A DNA stretch of 39,460 bases from JBMDXB01 sp048594975. Lineage in GTDB: Bacteria > Acidobacteriota > Vicinamibacteria > Vicinamibacterales > 2-12-FULL-66-21. A program made the position numbers and the translations under genes. Position 1 is the first letter of the stretch. Each line of letters opens with the position of its first letter. The notes beneath the pieces are model-generated. The model saw only the letters and a list, made by a program, of their open reading frames with translations, did no database searches and had not been told where the DNA came from. Positions 1-8,363 of the stretch are shown piece after piece. Location: NCBI GenBank assembly GCA_048594975.1, contig JBMDXQ010000040.1, positions 1 to 39,460 on the forward strand, given 5' to 3'.

Positions 1-64
1 AAGTTTCTGGCCGAATCCGCGTAGGTCGCGGACTGAAAAACCGTCGCCCCTCGGCCGAGGCGTG

Positions 65-92
65 TTGCGCAAGTACAGACATTACGTATACT
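65..92 (+). promoter_or_regulatory. Promoter of tRNA-Ser half, copy 1
   Basis: A -35-like TTGCGC (65-70) and a near-consensus -10 TATACT (87-92) are separated by 16 bp, and the tRNA half begins 11 bp after the -10. The same TATACT lies 10-15 bp before all four tRNA-Ser halves in the window, so the promoter appears to be copied together with the tRNA fragment. Confidence 0.6.
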
Positions 93-102
93 TACAGTCT
101 GC

Positions 103-141
103 GGTGAGGTGGCCGAGAGGCTGAAGGCGGCGGTTTGCTAA
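103..141 (+). repeat. tRNA-Ser(GCU) 5' half, copy 1
   Basis: These 39 nt read as the first half of a serine tRNA: acceptor strand GGTGAGG, TG linker, D-arm GCCGAGAGGCTGAAGGC, anticodon-stem strand GCGGT and loop TTGCTAA with anticodon GCT. After the loop the expected ACCGC strand, long variable arm and T-arm are absent. The four copies (here, 8716, 28454, 37255) are identical over these 39 nt and diverge right after the loop. An intact tRNA would need the missing half, so this is a tRNA fragment or recombination remnant. Read as protein it gives the spurious peptide EVAERLKAAVC, which resembles tRNA-derived peptides often seen in misannotated ORFs. Confidence 0.85.
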
Positions 142-160
142 GGTCGCCCGAGATCACAGA

Positions 161-196
161 ACGGGCCTGAAATTCACGATTTCAGGCCCGTTTTTT
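161..196 (+). terminator. Rho-independent terminator after tRNA half 1
   Basis: A perfect 13-bp stem (ACGGGCCTGAAAT, 161-173, with ATTTCAGGCCCGT, 179-191) closes a 5-nt loop and runs into six T residues. With the promoter at 65-92 it bounds a transcription unit of about 100 nt containing only the tRNA-Ser half. Confidence 0.9.
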
Positions 197-249
197 ATTG
201 GTTCCTTGGTTGGCGTTGGCTGCCGATTGATGGTGCTCGGACCGAGTTT

Positions 250-279
250 GGGCACACTGGCGGGCACACTGGAGGCGAC
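250..279 (+). repeat. 12-bp phased hexamers after tRNA half 1
   Basis: GGGCAC starts at 250 and 262, and a related GGCGAC starts at 274, so the spacing is exactly 12 bp. The array begins 109 bp after the tRNA half. Equivalent arrays sit 121-122 bp after the other three halves. The spacing is close to one helical turn, as for protein-binding iterons, but it would also arise from a four-codon peptide repeat (Gly-Thr-x-x). Confidence 0.6.
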
Positions 280-285
280 ACCAAT

Positions 286-304
286 GTGTGCCTATCAAGC
301 ACAC
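286..304 (+). promoter_or_regulatory. Inverted repeat before brnT, probable operator
   Basis: GTGTGC (286-291) and GCACAC (299-304) form a perfect 6-bp inverted repeat with a 7-nt spacer, 22 bp before the toxin start codon. Type II TA operons are usually repressed by their own antitoxin binding such a palindrome. Confidence 0.5.
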
Positions 305-325
305 GTTGTGTTACCCTGAATTCCG

Positions 326-613
326 GTGAAGTACTTCGACTGGGACGACGCGAAGAACGCGAAGCTCAGGGCGGAGCGCGGCATCGGGTTCGAGGACGTC
401 GTCTACCACATCGAGCGCGGTGACCTGCTCGACATCCTGGAACATCCAAACCCCGACCGCTACGCCGGCCAGCGCATCTTCGTCGTCCGGCGCGAAGACT
501 ACGTGTACCTGGTGCCGTTCGAGGACAAGCACGCCGTCTTCCTGAAGACGATCATTCCGAGCCGGAAGGCCACGAAGCAGTACCTTGGTGAGGAGCCCGA
601 CGATGAGAACTGA
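326..613 (+). CDS. brnT: BrnT-family toxin
   Basis: A 95-residue protein with the BrnT pattern: an N-terminal FDWDDAKNAK strand-helix, a GIGFEDVV segment, central beta strands and a C-terminal IIPSRKATK basic patch. BrnT is a RelE-fold ribonuclease toxin of type II TA systems that inhibits translation and is neutralised by BrnA. Translation starts at GTG 326. The frame overlaps the downstream antitoxin by 11 bp, the usual toxin-first brnTA order. It follows tRNA-Ser half 1 and its phased repeats and appears to be cargo of that module. The family call rests on motif recognition; toxicity is not shown. Confidence 0.8.
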   Translation: MKYFDWDDAKNAKLRAERGIGFEDVVYHIERGDLLDILEHPNPDRYAGQRIFVVRREDYVYLVPFEDKHAVFLKTIIPSRKATKQYLGEEPDDEN

Positions 614-863
614 TGAGAAGGAGTTGCTTGACTCCGTCGAACGCGGCGAATGGAAGTCCGCCAAGGGCGGGAAGCGCGAGCGCGCCCGGTACTCCCGCTA
701 CGCGAAGGCGACGTTCCGCAAGGATCGACGGCTGAACATTCGACTGTCGAGCAAGGATCTGGAGGCGATCCAGAAGCGGGCGCTCGCGGAAGGACTGCCG
801 TACCAGACCTTGATCTCGAGTCTCCTCCACAAGTACGCGTCCGGGCGCCTCAAAGAGATCTAA
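603..863 (+). CDS. brnA: BrnA-like CopG-type antitoxin
   Basis: An 86-residue antitoxin. Residues from about 47 onward (NIRLSSKDLEAIQKRALAEG, then GLPYQTLISSLLHKY) match the ribbon-helix-helix / CopG-antitoxin signature: a beta strand, a helix and the PYQT-type turn before the second helix. ATG 603 was chosen over the in-frame 585 because GAGGAG lies 6 bp upstream (591-596) and because the start then overlaps the toxin stop, giving translational coupling. It should bind BrnT and, as a dimer, the operator at 286-304. The N-terminal third is charged and probably wraps the toxin. Confidence 0.8.
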   Translation: MRTDEKELLDSVERGEWKSAKGGKRERARYSRYAKATFRKDRRLNIRLSSKDLEAIQKRALAEGLPYQTLISSLLHKYASGRLKEI

Positions 864-880
864 CCAGACGCCGCGCGGCA

Positions 881-908
881 GGGCCAGACAGCCTAAGGCA
901 TCTGGCCC
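881..908 (+). terminator. GC-rich hairpin after brnTA
   Basis: GGGCCAGA (881-888) pairs with TCTGGCCC (901-908), and an inner GCC/GGC pair extends the stem with a small bulge. There is no T-run, so it may be a weak terminator or an RNA-stabilising hairpin marking the end of the TA unit. Confidence 0.45.
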
Positions 909-940
909 CGCGGCGCGCAGACCGCTCGCAGCTCATCAGT

Positions 941-2344
941 CCCGCTGAAGCGCCGTACTCGCTCCTCAGCCGGTTCGCGCGAGCGCAGCTACTGGCAGAC
1001 TCCAACCGTCAGGTCGCGGCTCGCGCGGAAGCGCGCGAACTCCTGACGGATCTGCAATCGGGCCGCTTTGTCGTCGGAAAGGAAACCTTCGCGTGGTACC
1101 AGTCCGGCGCGCGGAAGCTGTCCGGTGAACCTGCATCCGTGGCGCCGGACCTCGGACTGGCTGTGGCCGACGTCGTCGAAGCGATCTGGAGTGAGTGGCA
1201 GATCTTCCAGCGCAGTGGCTCACGGACGATGAGCAAGCGCCTGCATGTGTCCACGCCGATCGCGGTCGTCGCGGTGCTGAATGCGACGCCGGATCGCCTC
1301 ATTGCGCTGATCCACGCCGGCGAATCGATTCGCAACTTCGGTCTGGACCCTGCTGCGAACGGAGGCGAGCAGTCGCTTCGAGTCACGTTGCTCGACGAGC
1401 ATGGCGCACCGATCAGCGGTGCGGAGTTTCGATCCTCACCGCAGCGGGCGACGCGCATCCTGTCCGCGGCAGGACTTCCCTGGACCCTGTCGCTCGAATC
1501 ACCGAACGAGGGGGCGGACGAGGACTTGCTCGCCGCCCGACGGATGTATTTCGCCGCCGCCCTCGGCGGTCTCGTTCTGCTGGTCTGCGCGGCCTGTTAC
1601 GCGATCGCGCGCGGTGTCCTTCGGGAAGCGGCCGCCGGGCGCCTGCAATCCGACTTCGTCTCTGCCGTGTCACATGAATTCCGGACTCCGTTGACCACAC
1701 TGCGCCAGCTCACCGAATTGCTGGCGCACGGACGCGTCCAGGACGAAGCACGGCGGCGGCAGTACTTCGACGTTCTGCAGAAAGAGACGTCGAGACTGCA
1801 TCAGCTGGTGGAGGATCTGCTCGACTTCGGACGCATGGACGCGGGCCGGCGTCAGTACCGTCTCGAGCCGGTCGATCTCTCGACGGTGGTCCGCGAAGGC
1901 ATCGAGGAGTACCGGCGCGACGCGGCCGGCAACGGGCACCGCATCGAGCTCACGTCGAATCCTGCGCCGCTCGTCGTCGATGCCGATCGCGAGGCGCTCG
2001 GTCGGGTGATTCGGAACCTGCTCGAGAACGCTGTCAAATATTCGCCTGATTCACCGACCGTCTGGGTGGAAACAGACCATGAACCGCGTGCGGCGGTGCT
2101 GCGCGTGCGCGACCAGGGCATCGGCATTCCGGCGGAGGAGCACGCGCGCATCTTCGACAAGTTCGTTCGCGGCGAAGGGGCGAAGCGCACGTGCATCCAG
2201 GGCACCGGCATCGGCCTGGCGATGGTCAAGGAGATCGTCGAGGTGCATCGCGGCAACGTTCAGCTGTCGAGCGAGGTGGGGCAGGGCAGCACATTCATGG
2301 TGCGTCTGCCTCTCAGCAGCGCAGCGTCGGAGAGCGTCGTATGA
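941..2344 (+). pseudogene. Sensor histidine kinase, N-terminally truncated
   Basis: The C-terminal part is an intact kinase: a transmembrane helix near 1550-1615 (FAAALGGLVLLVCAACYAIA), the H-box SHEFRTPLTTLRQ with the phosphorylated His at about 1673, N-box LLENAVKYSPD, G1 DQGIGIPAEEH and G2 GTGIGLAMVKEI. The related acidobacterial kinases I know carry a much longer sensor with its own first membrane helix. Here the sensor starts abruptly after the brnTA hairpin, with no start codon or signal near 941. The first in-frame ATG is at 1229, which would leave about 370 residues and one helix. I infer that arrival of the tRNA-half/brnTA module removed the 5' end. The kinase core overlaps the response regulator by ATGA. 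Confidence 0.75.
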
Positions 2345-3018
2345 CCAGGATCCTGGTGGTCGAAGACGAGCCGGGCATTGCGCTGGGCCTCGAAGACGAT
2401 TTGCGGCTGGAAGGGTGGGACGTCGAGCTCGTGGGCGATGGCCTCGCCGCCTCTCAGCGCGCGCGCGAGCATTCATTCGATCTGATTCTGCTCGACGTCA
2501 TGCTGCCGGGGAAGGACGGATTCGACGTGTGCCGGGAGCTGCGCAAGGGAGGCGTGACGCCAATCATCATGATGACGGCCAAAGCGCAGGAGGCTGAGAA
2601 GGTCCTGGGGCTCGATCTCGGCGCCGATGACTACGTCACCAAGCCGTTCAGCCCGCGGGAGCTGCGCGCGCGCATTCGGGCGGCGCTCCGCCGAGGCGCG
2701 ACGACGCCGCAATCGGCGGAGGTCTTTTGCTTCGGCGATATCGAGGTGGACGCAGGCCGCTGCGAAGTCCGGCGCGGCGGGGCCGTCGTGGACACGACCG
2801 CCACGGAGTTCAAGTTGCTGTCGGTCTTCGTCCGCAATCGCGGACGCGTCCTCAGCCGCGACAAGCTGCTCGATCAGGCGTGGGGTGAAGGCACGTTCCT
2901 CACCGATCGCGTCGTCGACAACCACATCGTCGCGCTGCGGCGGAAGATCGAACCGGACCCGGCGGAGCCGAAGTATCTGGTCAGCGTGCGCGGGCTGGGG
3001 TACCGGTTTGACGGATAG
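2341..3018 (+). CDS. OmpR-family response regulator
   Basis: A 225-residue two-component regulator. The receiver domain (1-115) has acidic residues E8/D9, phospho-acceptor D52 in LILLDVMLPGKDG, T79 and K101 in YVTKPF. The C-terminal winged helix (about 130-225) ends in the typical YLVSVRGLGYRFDG hairpin. ATG 2341 overlaps the kinase stop, so the pair is translationally coupled and should be cognate. If the kinase is dead or constitutive because of its truncation, this regulator may be uncoupled from its original signal. The likely target is the PD40 gene directly downstream. Confidence 0.92.
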   Translation: MTRILVVEDEPGIALGLEDDLRLEGWDVELVGDGLAASQRAREHSFDLILLDVMLPGKDGFDVCRELRKGGVTPIIMMTAKAQEAEKVLGLDLGADDYVTKPFSPRELRARIRAALRRGATTPQSAEVFCFGDIEVDAGRCEVRRGGAVVDTTATEFKLLSVFVRNRGRVLSRDKLLDQAWGEGTFLTDRVVDNHIVALRRKIEPDPAEPKYLVSVRGLGYRFDG

Positions 3019-3023
3019 ATCTG

Positions 3024-3039
3024 TGACAGAACGCTGACA
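3024..3039 (+). promoter_or_regulatory. Direct repeat, possible response-regulator site
   Basis: TGACA occurs at 3024-3028 and again at 3035-3039, an 11-bp period typical of tandem OmpR-type half-sites. It lies between the regulator stop and the start of the PD40 gene, so it is a candidate site for autoregulation or downstream activation. Confidence 0.3.
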
Positions 3040-3082
3040 CAACGATCGTACGGCGCGTACTCGATGTCTCTACTGTGAAGCC

Positions 3083-5128
3083 ATGACGACATCACACCTG
3101 ACGCCACGAATCCTGGTCGCCGTGATGCTTGCGGCGATCGTCATCGGTGTTCCCGTGACCGCGCAGCGGGTGAGCGAATCGGAGCTGCTGCTGCGTGAAG
3201 CGCTGCACAAGCAGCAGGTCCAGGGAGATCTTCCCGGAGCCATCAAGATCTACCAGCAGATCGTCTCCGCCCGGAACGGCGACCGTTCGGTGAGCGGGCG
3301 TGCGCTCCTCGAGCTCGCAGGCTGCTACGAAAAACTGGGCCAGCAGGCAGAAGCGGTCTATCAGCGGATCGTCCGGGATTTCGCCGACCAGCCGGTGGCG
3401 GTGCAGGCGCGCGCGAGGCTTGCGGCGCTCCGTCCGGCGGCACCTGCGCCCACGATGACGCTGCGCAAGCTGGAGGTCGCTGAGGACGTAAGAAGAATTG
3501 GCGGCACGGATGGCCAGCGCGCCGTGTTTGCCGCTGGTTCAGATTCAGGATTGACCGTCTTCTTCGGAGATCTCGCGGGGAAGGAGAGACGGACCCTGGG
3601 TCCTGCACCCTGGGACGGCAGCGCATCGCCAGACCTCTCCGTAGCGGTGCTGTACCGGATCCAAACGCAACGGTTGACGATTATGAAGACCGACGGAAGC
3701 GGTGAGCGCGTCCTCGAGTTGCGCGAGAACGGACGGCCTTTCACCGTGAGCGGGTACGGACCGCTCTCGATGAGCTGGTCGTGGGACAACCGCTACGTGC
3801 TCATCGCGACTCGCGAGAAGTCTGGCTCGCGACTGCTCAGAGTTACTGTCGCTGACGGCACCGTAACTGAGGTTCAACCGGGGCTCAGGGGAGCGTGGCG
3901 CGGCCGATTCTCGCCCGATGGTCAGTTCATCGCCTATTGGCGGCCATTCATAGGAATCGACGTGATCCCTTCGGGCGGTGGAGAAAGCCACCCAATCGCG
4001 ACCGGCGCGGACCTCGTCGATTGGACGAAGGATGGGCGGTACGTGTTGATCCAGGAACGCAGTGCCGATGGTTGGCTCCTGAGTGCAGTGCCAGTTCGGC
4101 AGGGCCGCCGCCAGGGAGAACCCATTGCGCTGCGCTCGGTTCCGGGTTCGGGAGTCGAAACCATGTTCAACGGCTCGCTATTCATCAGCACTGGCGATGA
4201 ACCTGTTACAGTGAGGAATACGTGGCTGGGGACACTCGATGATGCGACCGCCTCGACCACCTGGACGTCGTTGAACCTGGTTGGGTCACCGAGACCTGGC
4301 ACTGTCACGCCCTGGTCGCACGACGGAACCAGGTTCGCGTATGTGACAGGCGATGACAGCCAGACGACACGGGTGATTCGCGTCAAGAATATTGAGACCG
4401 GCGACGACCTCGAATTGTACCGGGCCGACCTCATCGTCGGGTGTGTCGCCACTCACCACGAGAATGTGCTGTTCTGCGTCAGGGCAATGCTCGGAGACGA
4501 CCGGCAGATCCTGGGGGAGATTTTTTCGGTGTCGCTCGAGACTGGACGTGCCGAGCCTCGCGGAACAGTGCGCCGCATGGGAATCCCGGAGCAGATGACA
4601 CCGGACGACCGCAAGATCGTCTTCCGTGAACCGCACACGAACGGCCGGTTCGAGTGGGAGATTGACACGCGCGAGGAGCGCGCTGTGCCCTTCTACCGTT
4701 CTGAAAACGCGCGTTGGAGTCTCAGCGGATGGGGCTCGATACAAATTCGGCCGACCACGGATGGAACCGACTGGCGCCTGCTCGCGGCCCGCAGCTTCGC
4801 GCCTCCTGCTGGGTTTGAGGTTGTGCGGTTCTCACCGGACGGTAACTGGGTCTTGTTTTACGACCGGGATGCGGCTGGCAAAGCCGGGCTTTATCGGATC
4901 GCGCCGGACGGCAGCGAGCCGCAACGTCTCGGTGACTACCCGACCACCACCGGCGCCAACCCCGGCTATAGTCTCGTCAGAAGCGTTCTGTCTATCAGCC
5001 CCGATGGTCGCCGCTTCATCGTGCACGCCCCCAGACAGTCGAGGCGGACGGGTGACTACTGGGTGCTGGAGAACTTCCTTCCGAGAGCGCCCGGGATCCC
5101 GGCTGCGGTGAACAAGACAGGCAAGTAG
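3083..5128 (+). CDS. Exported TPR / PD40 beta-propeller protein
   Basis: A 681-residue protein. Residues 1-28 form a signal peptide (hydrophobic ILVAVMLAAIVIGVPV, then TAQR). Residues about 30-115 look like tetratricopeptide helices (LREALHKQQVQGDLPGAIK, ALLELAGCYEKLGQQAEA). The rest contains repeated WD40-like / TolB-type blades: RFSPDGQFIAYWR, SWSWDNRYVLIA, RFSPDGNWVLFYD and SISPDGRRFIVHA. Such proteins are probably periplasmic scaffolds; no catalytic motif is visible. It sits 65 bp after the response regulator in the same direction. No substrate can be named. Confidence 0.8.
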   Translation: MTTSHLTPRILVAVMLAAIVIGVPVTAQRVSESELLLREALHKQQVQGDLPGAIKIYQQIVSARNGDRSVSGRALLELAGCYEKLGQQAEAVYQRIVRDFADQPVAVQARARLAALRPAAPAPTMTLRKLEVAEDVRRIGGTDGQRAVFAAGSDSGLTVFFGDLAGKERRTLGPAPWDGSASPDLSVAVLYRIQTQRLTIMKTDGSGERVLELRENGRPFTVSGYGPLSMSWSWDNRYVLIATREKSGSRLLRVTVADGTVTEVQPGLRGAWRGRFSPDGQFIAYWRPFIGIDVIPSGGGESHPIATGADLVDWTKDGRYVLIQERSADGWLLSAVPVRQGRRQGEPIALRSVPGSGVETMFNGSLFISTGDEPVTVRNTWLGTLDDATASTTWTSLNLVGSPRPGTVTPWSHDGTRFAYVTGDDSQTTRVIRVKNIETGDDLELYRADLIVGCVATHHENVLFCVRAMLGDDRQILGEIFSVSLETGRAEPRGTVRRMGIPEQMTPDDRKIVFREPHTNGRFEWEIDTREERAVPFYRSENARWSLSGWGSIQIRPTTDGTDWRLLAARSFAPPAGFEVVRFSPDGNWVLFYDRDAAGKAGLYRIAPDGSEPQRLGDYPTTTGANPGYSLVRSVLSISPDGRRFIVHAPRQSRRTGDYWVLENFLPRAPGIPAAVNKTGK

Positions 5129-5329
5129 GAATCTTCTCGACCACTCGCCTCGCGGGGATCACGAGTGAAGTCCCCGCGAGCTCGAGCGTCACGCCACGGG
5201 TGCGGCCATCGCTCCCGGAATCTGATCGTGCTGATTTGCTTCGAGCAGGTCTCGGCCGCGATCGGTGAGAACGGCGGCGCGATCGTCAGATACGTGCCTC
5301 GCAGGATAATCAGCGACGGGGGTGGGTCG

Positions 5330-6080
5330 ATGCCGGTCCCTAACGTTCGACAGCTGCTGTGGATCGCCATGGTCTTCGCGCTTGTTGCGCGGCCGGCCGC
5401 TGCCCAGGATGCGGATCGGATGGACCAGGTCGTCAAGTATTTCGCTGGCGACAACAGGTTCATGGGGGCAGTGCTCGTGGCGAAGGACGGCGCCGTGGTC
5501 TTCAGCCGGGCGTATGGCTTCGCCAATCTGGAATGGCAGGTCCCGAATACCGTGGATACCCGATTTCGCATCGGGTCGATCTCCAAGCAGTTCACCGCCG
5601 CGGCCGTGCTGTTGCTCGAAGAGCGCGGCAAACTCAACACCGACGATTTGGTCAAGAAGCACCTGCCGGATGCGCCAGCAGCGTGGGAGGCGATCACGAT
5701 TCATCACCTGCTCCACATACTTCAGGTATTCCGAACATCACCGCGTTTCCAGAGTTTCCCTCTTTCAAGGTGCTTCCCTCGCGGCCAGATCGCCAGGTCA
5801 CCCGCTTCAGCGACAAGCCGCTCGATTTCGTGCCTGGTGAGCGCTCCAACTACAGCAACTCGGGATATGTACTGCTCGCGGCACTCGTCGAGCGCGTAGC
5901 CGGACAGCCATTCGAGCGGTTCGTCGACGAGAACATCTTCGACCGGCTCGAGACGAAACAGACCGGCTCGGATACGTTTACCGCCATCATCCCGCGCCGC
6001 GCGGCTGGATACTCTCCCGCGTCTGGCGGGCGTGGCGGAGAGCTGCGGAATGCGCAGTACATCGATATGACGATTCCAAT
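5330..6080 (+). pseudogene. Serine hydrolase (beta-lactamase fold), frameshifted and truncated
   Basis: ATG 5330 begins a signal peptide (RQLLWIAMVFALVARPAAAQ) and a class C beta-lactamase / D-Ala-D-Ala-carboxypeptidase-like domain with the S-x-x-K motif GSISKQFTAA and, further on, YSNSGY (the Y-x-N motif). At about 5718 the frame changes: HHLLH continues as HTSGIPNI one frame away, as if a single base had been lost. After IDMTIPM (about 6080) the sequence jumps into an unrelated hydrolase, so the C-terminal third is missing. It is non-functional as read. Confidence 0.8.
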
Positions 6081-7019
6081 GGCCACTCCTACGGATCCCG
6101 CGTGGCGCTGGTCGCGATGCGGAACGCTGGTGAAGGCATTCGCAGCGTCGTCCTGAACGGTCCGTATCCGCCAGGCGTCCCGCAATGGTTCAACCTGCCG
6201 GGGTATACCTCCGATGTTCTCACGCGCCTGTCGGCGTCGTGCGCGGCGCAACCGGCCTGCCACGCTGCGTTCCCCGACGTAGAGCAGACCTTCTGGCGAA
6301 CGGTGGACGACCTGGAACGCAATCCCTGGACACGGCAGGTGCCTCGGGCAGACGGCCGCGTCGACACCATCACCACCACTGCTGCGACCTTCACGGGCCG
6401 GCTGCAGGACACGATGAGAACGCCGCAGGGCCTCGCCACTGTCCCACTCCTCGTCCAGGCCATGAGCGCACGAAACGAGGCCGTTCTCAACGCTCCGGCG
6501 CTGCAACGGTCTGGTCCGCCTGATGAGTTGCAGGTAAGCTGGGGACTCTACTACGCGGTGCAGTGTTTCGAGGAGGCGCCGCTCAATACCGCGGAACTCA
6601 AGGAGCGCCTGCGACGCTCCTATACGTCAGTGTTTCGGTCGGTGTTGGTCGACGGCAGCCTCTTCAACGATCCCGCCGTGTGCGAGGGAATGCATTCGTT
6701 CCGCGCGGACGATGCGCACGTGGTGCCGGTGTCGAGCCCGCTGCCTACTCTCATCGTGACGGGTGAATTCGACCCGCAGACGCACCGGTCGAATGGAACG
6801 ATCGTCCACCTGCAAGGCGGCGGTGCGTGCTCGCGAGGCGCGGACTGTGCCAACGCCCAGCACTACTCGCCGGCGTCGAAATTCGGGAACGCCGGCAAAT
6901 CGGGGACCAGCGGCGGCGCTGGAAGCGGCTCAGCCGTCGCCCAGCGTTTCCATCGACGGGGGCGGAGGGACTCGACGGGCGACTGCTGCGTGCAACGGCT
7001 GGCGCGGATTCACCCCTGA
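6081..7019 (+). pseudogene. Alpha/beta hydrolase fragment (TAP-like peptidase family)
   Basis: The reading frame starts inside the nucleophile elbow GHSYGSR (6081-6101), so the N-terminal half of the hydrolase, with the oxyanion region, is absent. The remainder fits tripeptidyl/proline-aminopeptidase-like hydrolases: VVLNGPYPPG, a Cys-bearing cap (CAAQPACHAAFPD), QCFEEAP, and LIVTGEFDPQT with the catalytic Asp. Similarity ends near 6812, before the expected GHV catalytic His; the frame then runs through unrelated sequence to 7019. It is fused head-on to the serine-hydrolase remnant, so two serine hydrolases with different folds are joined at the active-site codons of the second. Confidence 0.75.
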
Positions 7020-7584
7020 CAACTGGCGCCGACTGGGGACGCCTGCCCGGACGCCGAATGTCAGGAGCGGCGCGTTCGCCCAGACGCGTGAGCCGATCGG
7101 CCTGTCGTGCCAGATGGCGGGTCGGCTTGGCCAGCCGCCGGCATTCAGCGTGAATGAGGCGCGCCTTGGCGCGTGGGCCGTCCATGCGGCCATCGTCCTC
7201 GGTGCGCTGGAGGAAACGCTGTGCCAGCTCCGCGCCCTGATCGAAGCGCTCGGTGATCAGGCACGCGACTGCGGCGCGAAAGTCGATGATTGGAAACTCC
7301 GGCGGGTTGATCAGACGATCGAAGTGCCGCAGACCTTCGGCCTGGAGGCCGTCGATGAAGAAGAGCTCGGCCATGCGTTCGTTGACGGCTTGATGGGTTG
7401 GGCGCACGTGGAGAATGCGCTCGAAGCACCGCCGGGCGCGCGGGAAGTCTTTCGCGACCCACGCGTCTTCGGCGTCGTACATCCACTGCGCGCAGTGATC
7501 CGCGAGCTGTCGGCGCGTCTTGTCCGCGCGCTTGCGCGCCTCACGCCGCTGGGCTTTGGCAAGCCGCTTCGATTCTCGCTTCAC
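6751..7584 (-). CDS. TPR-like protein, probably C-terminally truncated
   Basis: Starting at GTG 7584, the protein opens with a very basic helix (KRESKRLAKAQRREARKRAD) followed by TPR-like helices (DFPRARRCFERILHVRPTHQ, AVNERMAELFFIDGLQAEG, RFDQGAELAQRFL). The credible part covers about 165 residues, to roughly 7090. Beyond that the frame is Arg/Ser-rich and antisense to the hydrolase fragment, so the true C-terminus is probably lost. A basic lead followed by TPRs can form the N-terminus of larger proteins, but no partner domain is present and the family is not identified. Confidence 0.5.
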   Translation of the reverse strand: MKRESKRLAKAQRREARKRADKTRRQLADHCAQWMYDAEDAWVAKDFPRARRCFERILHVRPTHQAVNERMAELFFIDGLQAEGLRHFDRLINPPEFPIIDFRAAVACLITERFDQGAELAQRFLQRTEDDGRMDGPRAKARLIHAECRRLAKPTRHLARQADRLTRLGERAAPDIRRPGRRPQSAPVVRGESAPAVARSSRPSSPSAPVDGNAGRRLSRFQRRRWSPICRRSRISTPASSAGRWHSPRLASTHRRLAGGRSFHSTGASAGRIHPSR

Positions 7585-7640
7585 AATTCGCTGATTGTAG
7601 ATGCCGGCGTCAGGACCGTGAAGACACGAAGGTCGACCGA

Positions 7641-8105
7641 CTATCGTTCGATCGTGGGCGCGATGGGATTGATGCCCTTCAGATGCACGCTCGCGCACGC
7701 CGCCAACAGATGCGTGTCGTTCGAGTAGAGACGATCGAAATGCTCGGCCTTGGCCGTCATCAGATGAACCGCGTCCAAGGACCGGAGAAACACCGAGCGA
7801 TCCAGCCGCGCGAACAGGGCACGAACCTGTTGGAGAAGCGCGGGAGTCGGCTCGATAAGTGTCCACAGTCCCCGCGTCACGTCATGGTGGAACTGACCCT
7901 GCAGCGCCTGGAACACGGCGACGTCGATCGAGCCTTCGCGCAGCTTGCGGTGAAAGGCCGCGGCGACCTCCGCAACCGCAATACCGGAGGTTGCCACGGT
8001 GCCCGCCTGTTTGGCGAGACGGCGAACCGCGTCGCGACCCGGCTCGTTCACGTAGAACTTCGCGACCAGTGCGGCATCGAAATACGCCGCGGTTGTCGGC
8101 GGCAT
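7641..8105 (-). CDS. vapC: PIN-domain toxin (VapC-like)
   Basis: A 154-residue PIN ribonuclease with the expected acidic residues: D10 in YFDAALVAK, E46 in VAEVAAAF, D111 in SLDAVHLMTA and D130 in YSNDTHLL. VapC toxins use these to hold Mg2+ and cleave tRNA or rRNA. It begins 9 bp after its antitoxin's stop codon, the standard antitoxin-toxin order. It lies just left of the tRNA-Ser half 2 unit and transcribes away from it. Length and motif order are normal, so it looks intact. Confidence 0.87.
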   Translation of the reverse strand: MPPTTAAYFDAALVAKFYVNEPGRDAVRRLAKQAGTVATSGIAVAEVAAAFHRKLREGSIDVAVFQALQGQFHHDVTRGLWTLIEPTPALLQQVRALFARLDRSVFLRSLDAVHLMTAKAEHFDRLYSNDTHLLAACASVHLKGINPIAPTIER

Positions 8106-8114
8106 GGGACTGCT

Positions 8115-8363
8115 TCAGCGGTCCCGATCGAGGCTGATGATGGCCTCGACGGGCGTCCCACCAACGGGGCGGTCAAGGGCGTTCGCGAATCGCTTCAGCG
8201 GTTTCCATCGGGCGAAGCGGTTGATCGGAGGCTCTTCGGTGACGGGCGTCAGCGTGGCGACCGGCGTGCGTCGATCGCGGACGAGAATCGATCCGTGCTT
8301 CCGCGCGGCTCGCACCCACGCACCGGTCCGCCGGTGCAGCTCCCTGATCGAGATCTCCTTCAT
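8115..8363 (-). CDS. Phd/YefM-type antitoxin of the PIN toxin
   Basis: An 82-residue antitoxin that begins MKEISIRELHRRTGAWVRAA and continues with a strand-rich ILVRDRRTPVATLTPV segment, the N-terminal Phd/YefM DNA-binding fold. The C-terminal tail (about 48-82) should wrap the toxin. ATG 8363 starts immediately beside a palindrome, leaving no room for a Shine-Dalgarno sequence, so a leaderless transcript is likely. It is coupled to the PIN toxin downstream. Confidence 0.8.
   Translation of the reverse strand: MKEISIRELHRRTGAWVRAARKHGSILVRDRRTPVATLTPVTEEPPINRFARWKPLKRFANALDRPVGGTPVEAIISLDRDR

Noticed and set aside
103..141. An intact tRNA-Ser gene
   Set aside because: Only the 5' half is present at all four sites; the 3' anticodon-stem strand, variable arm, T-arm and acceptor 3' strand are missing.
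250..279. CRISPR-like array
   Set aside because: Repeats are only six to seven bases long with a 12-bp period and two or three copies; no spacers of normal length and no cas genes.
650..940. Histidine kinase start at 650 inside the antitoxin gene
   Set aside because: The frame over 650-863 is a shadow of the BrnA antitoxin and has no kinase or sensor similarity; the open frame merely continues upstream.
6751..7090. C-terminal third of the TPR ORF as real protein
   Set aside because: It is Arg/Ser-rich and antisense to a recognisable alpha/beta hydrolase; probably an open frame by GC bias.
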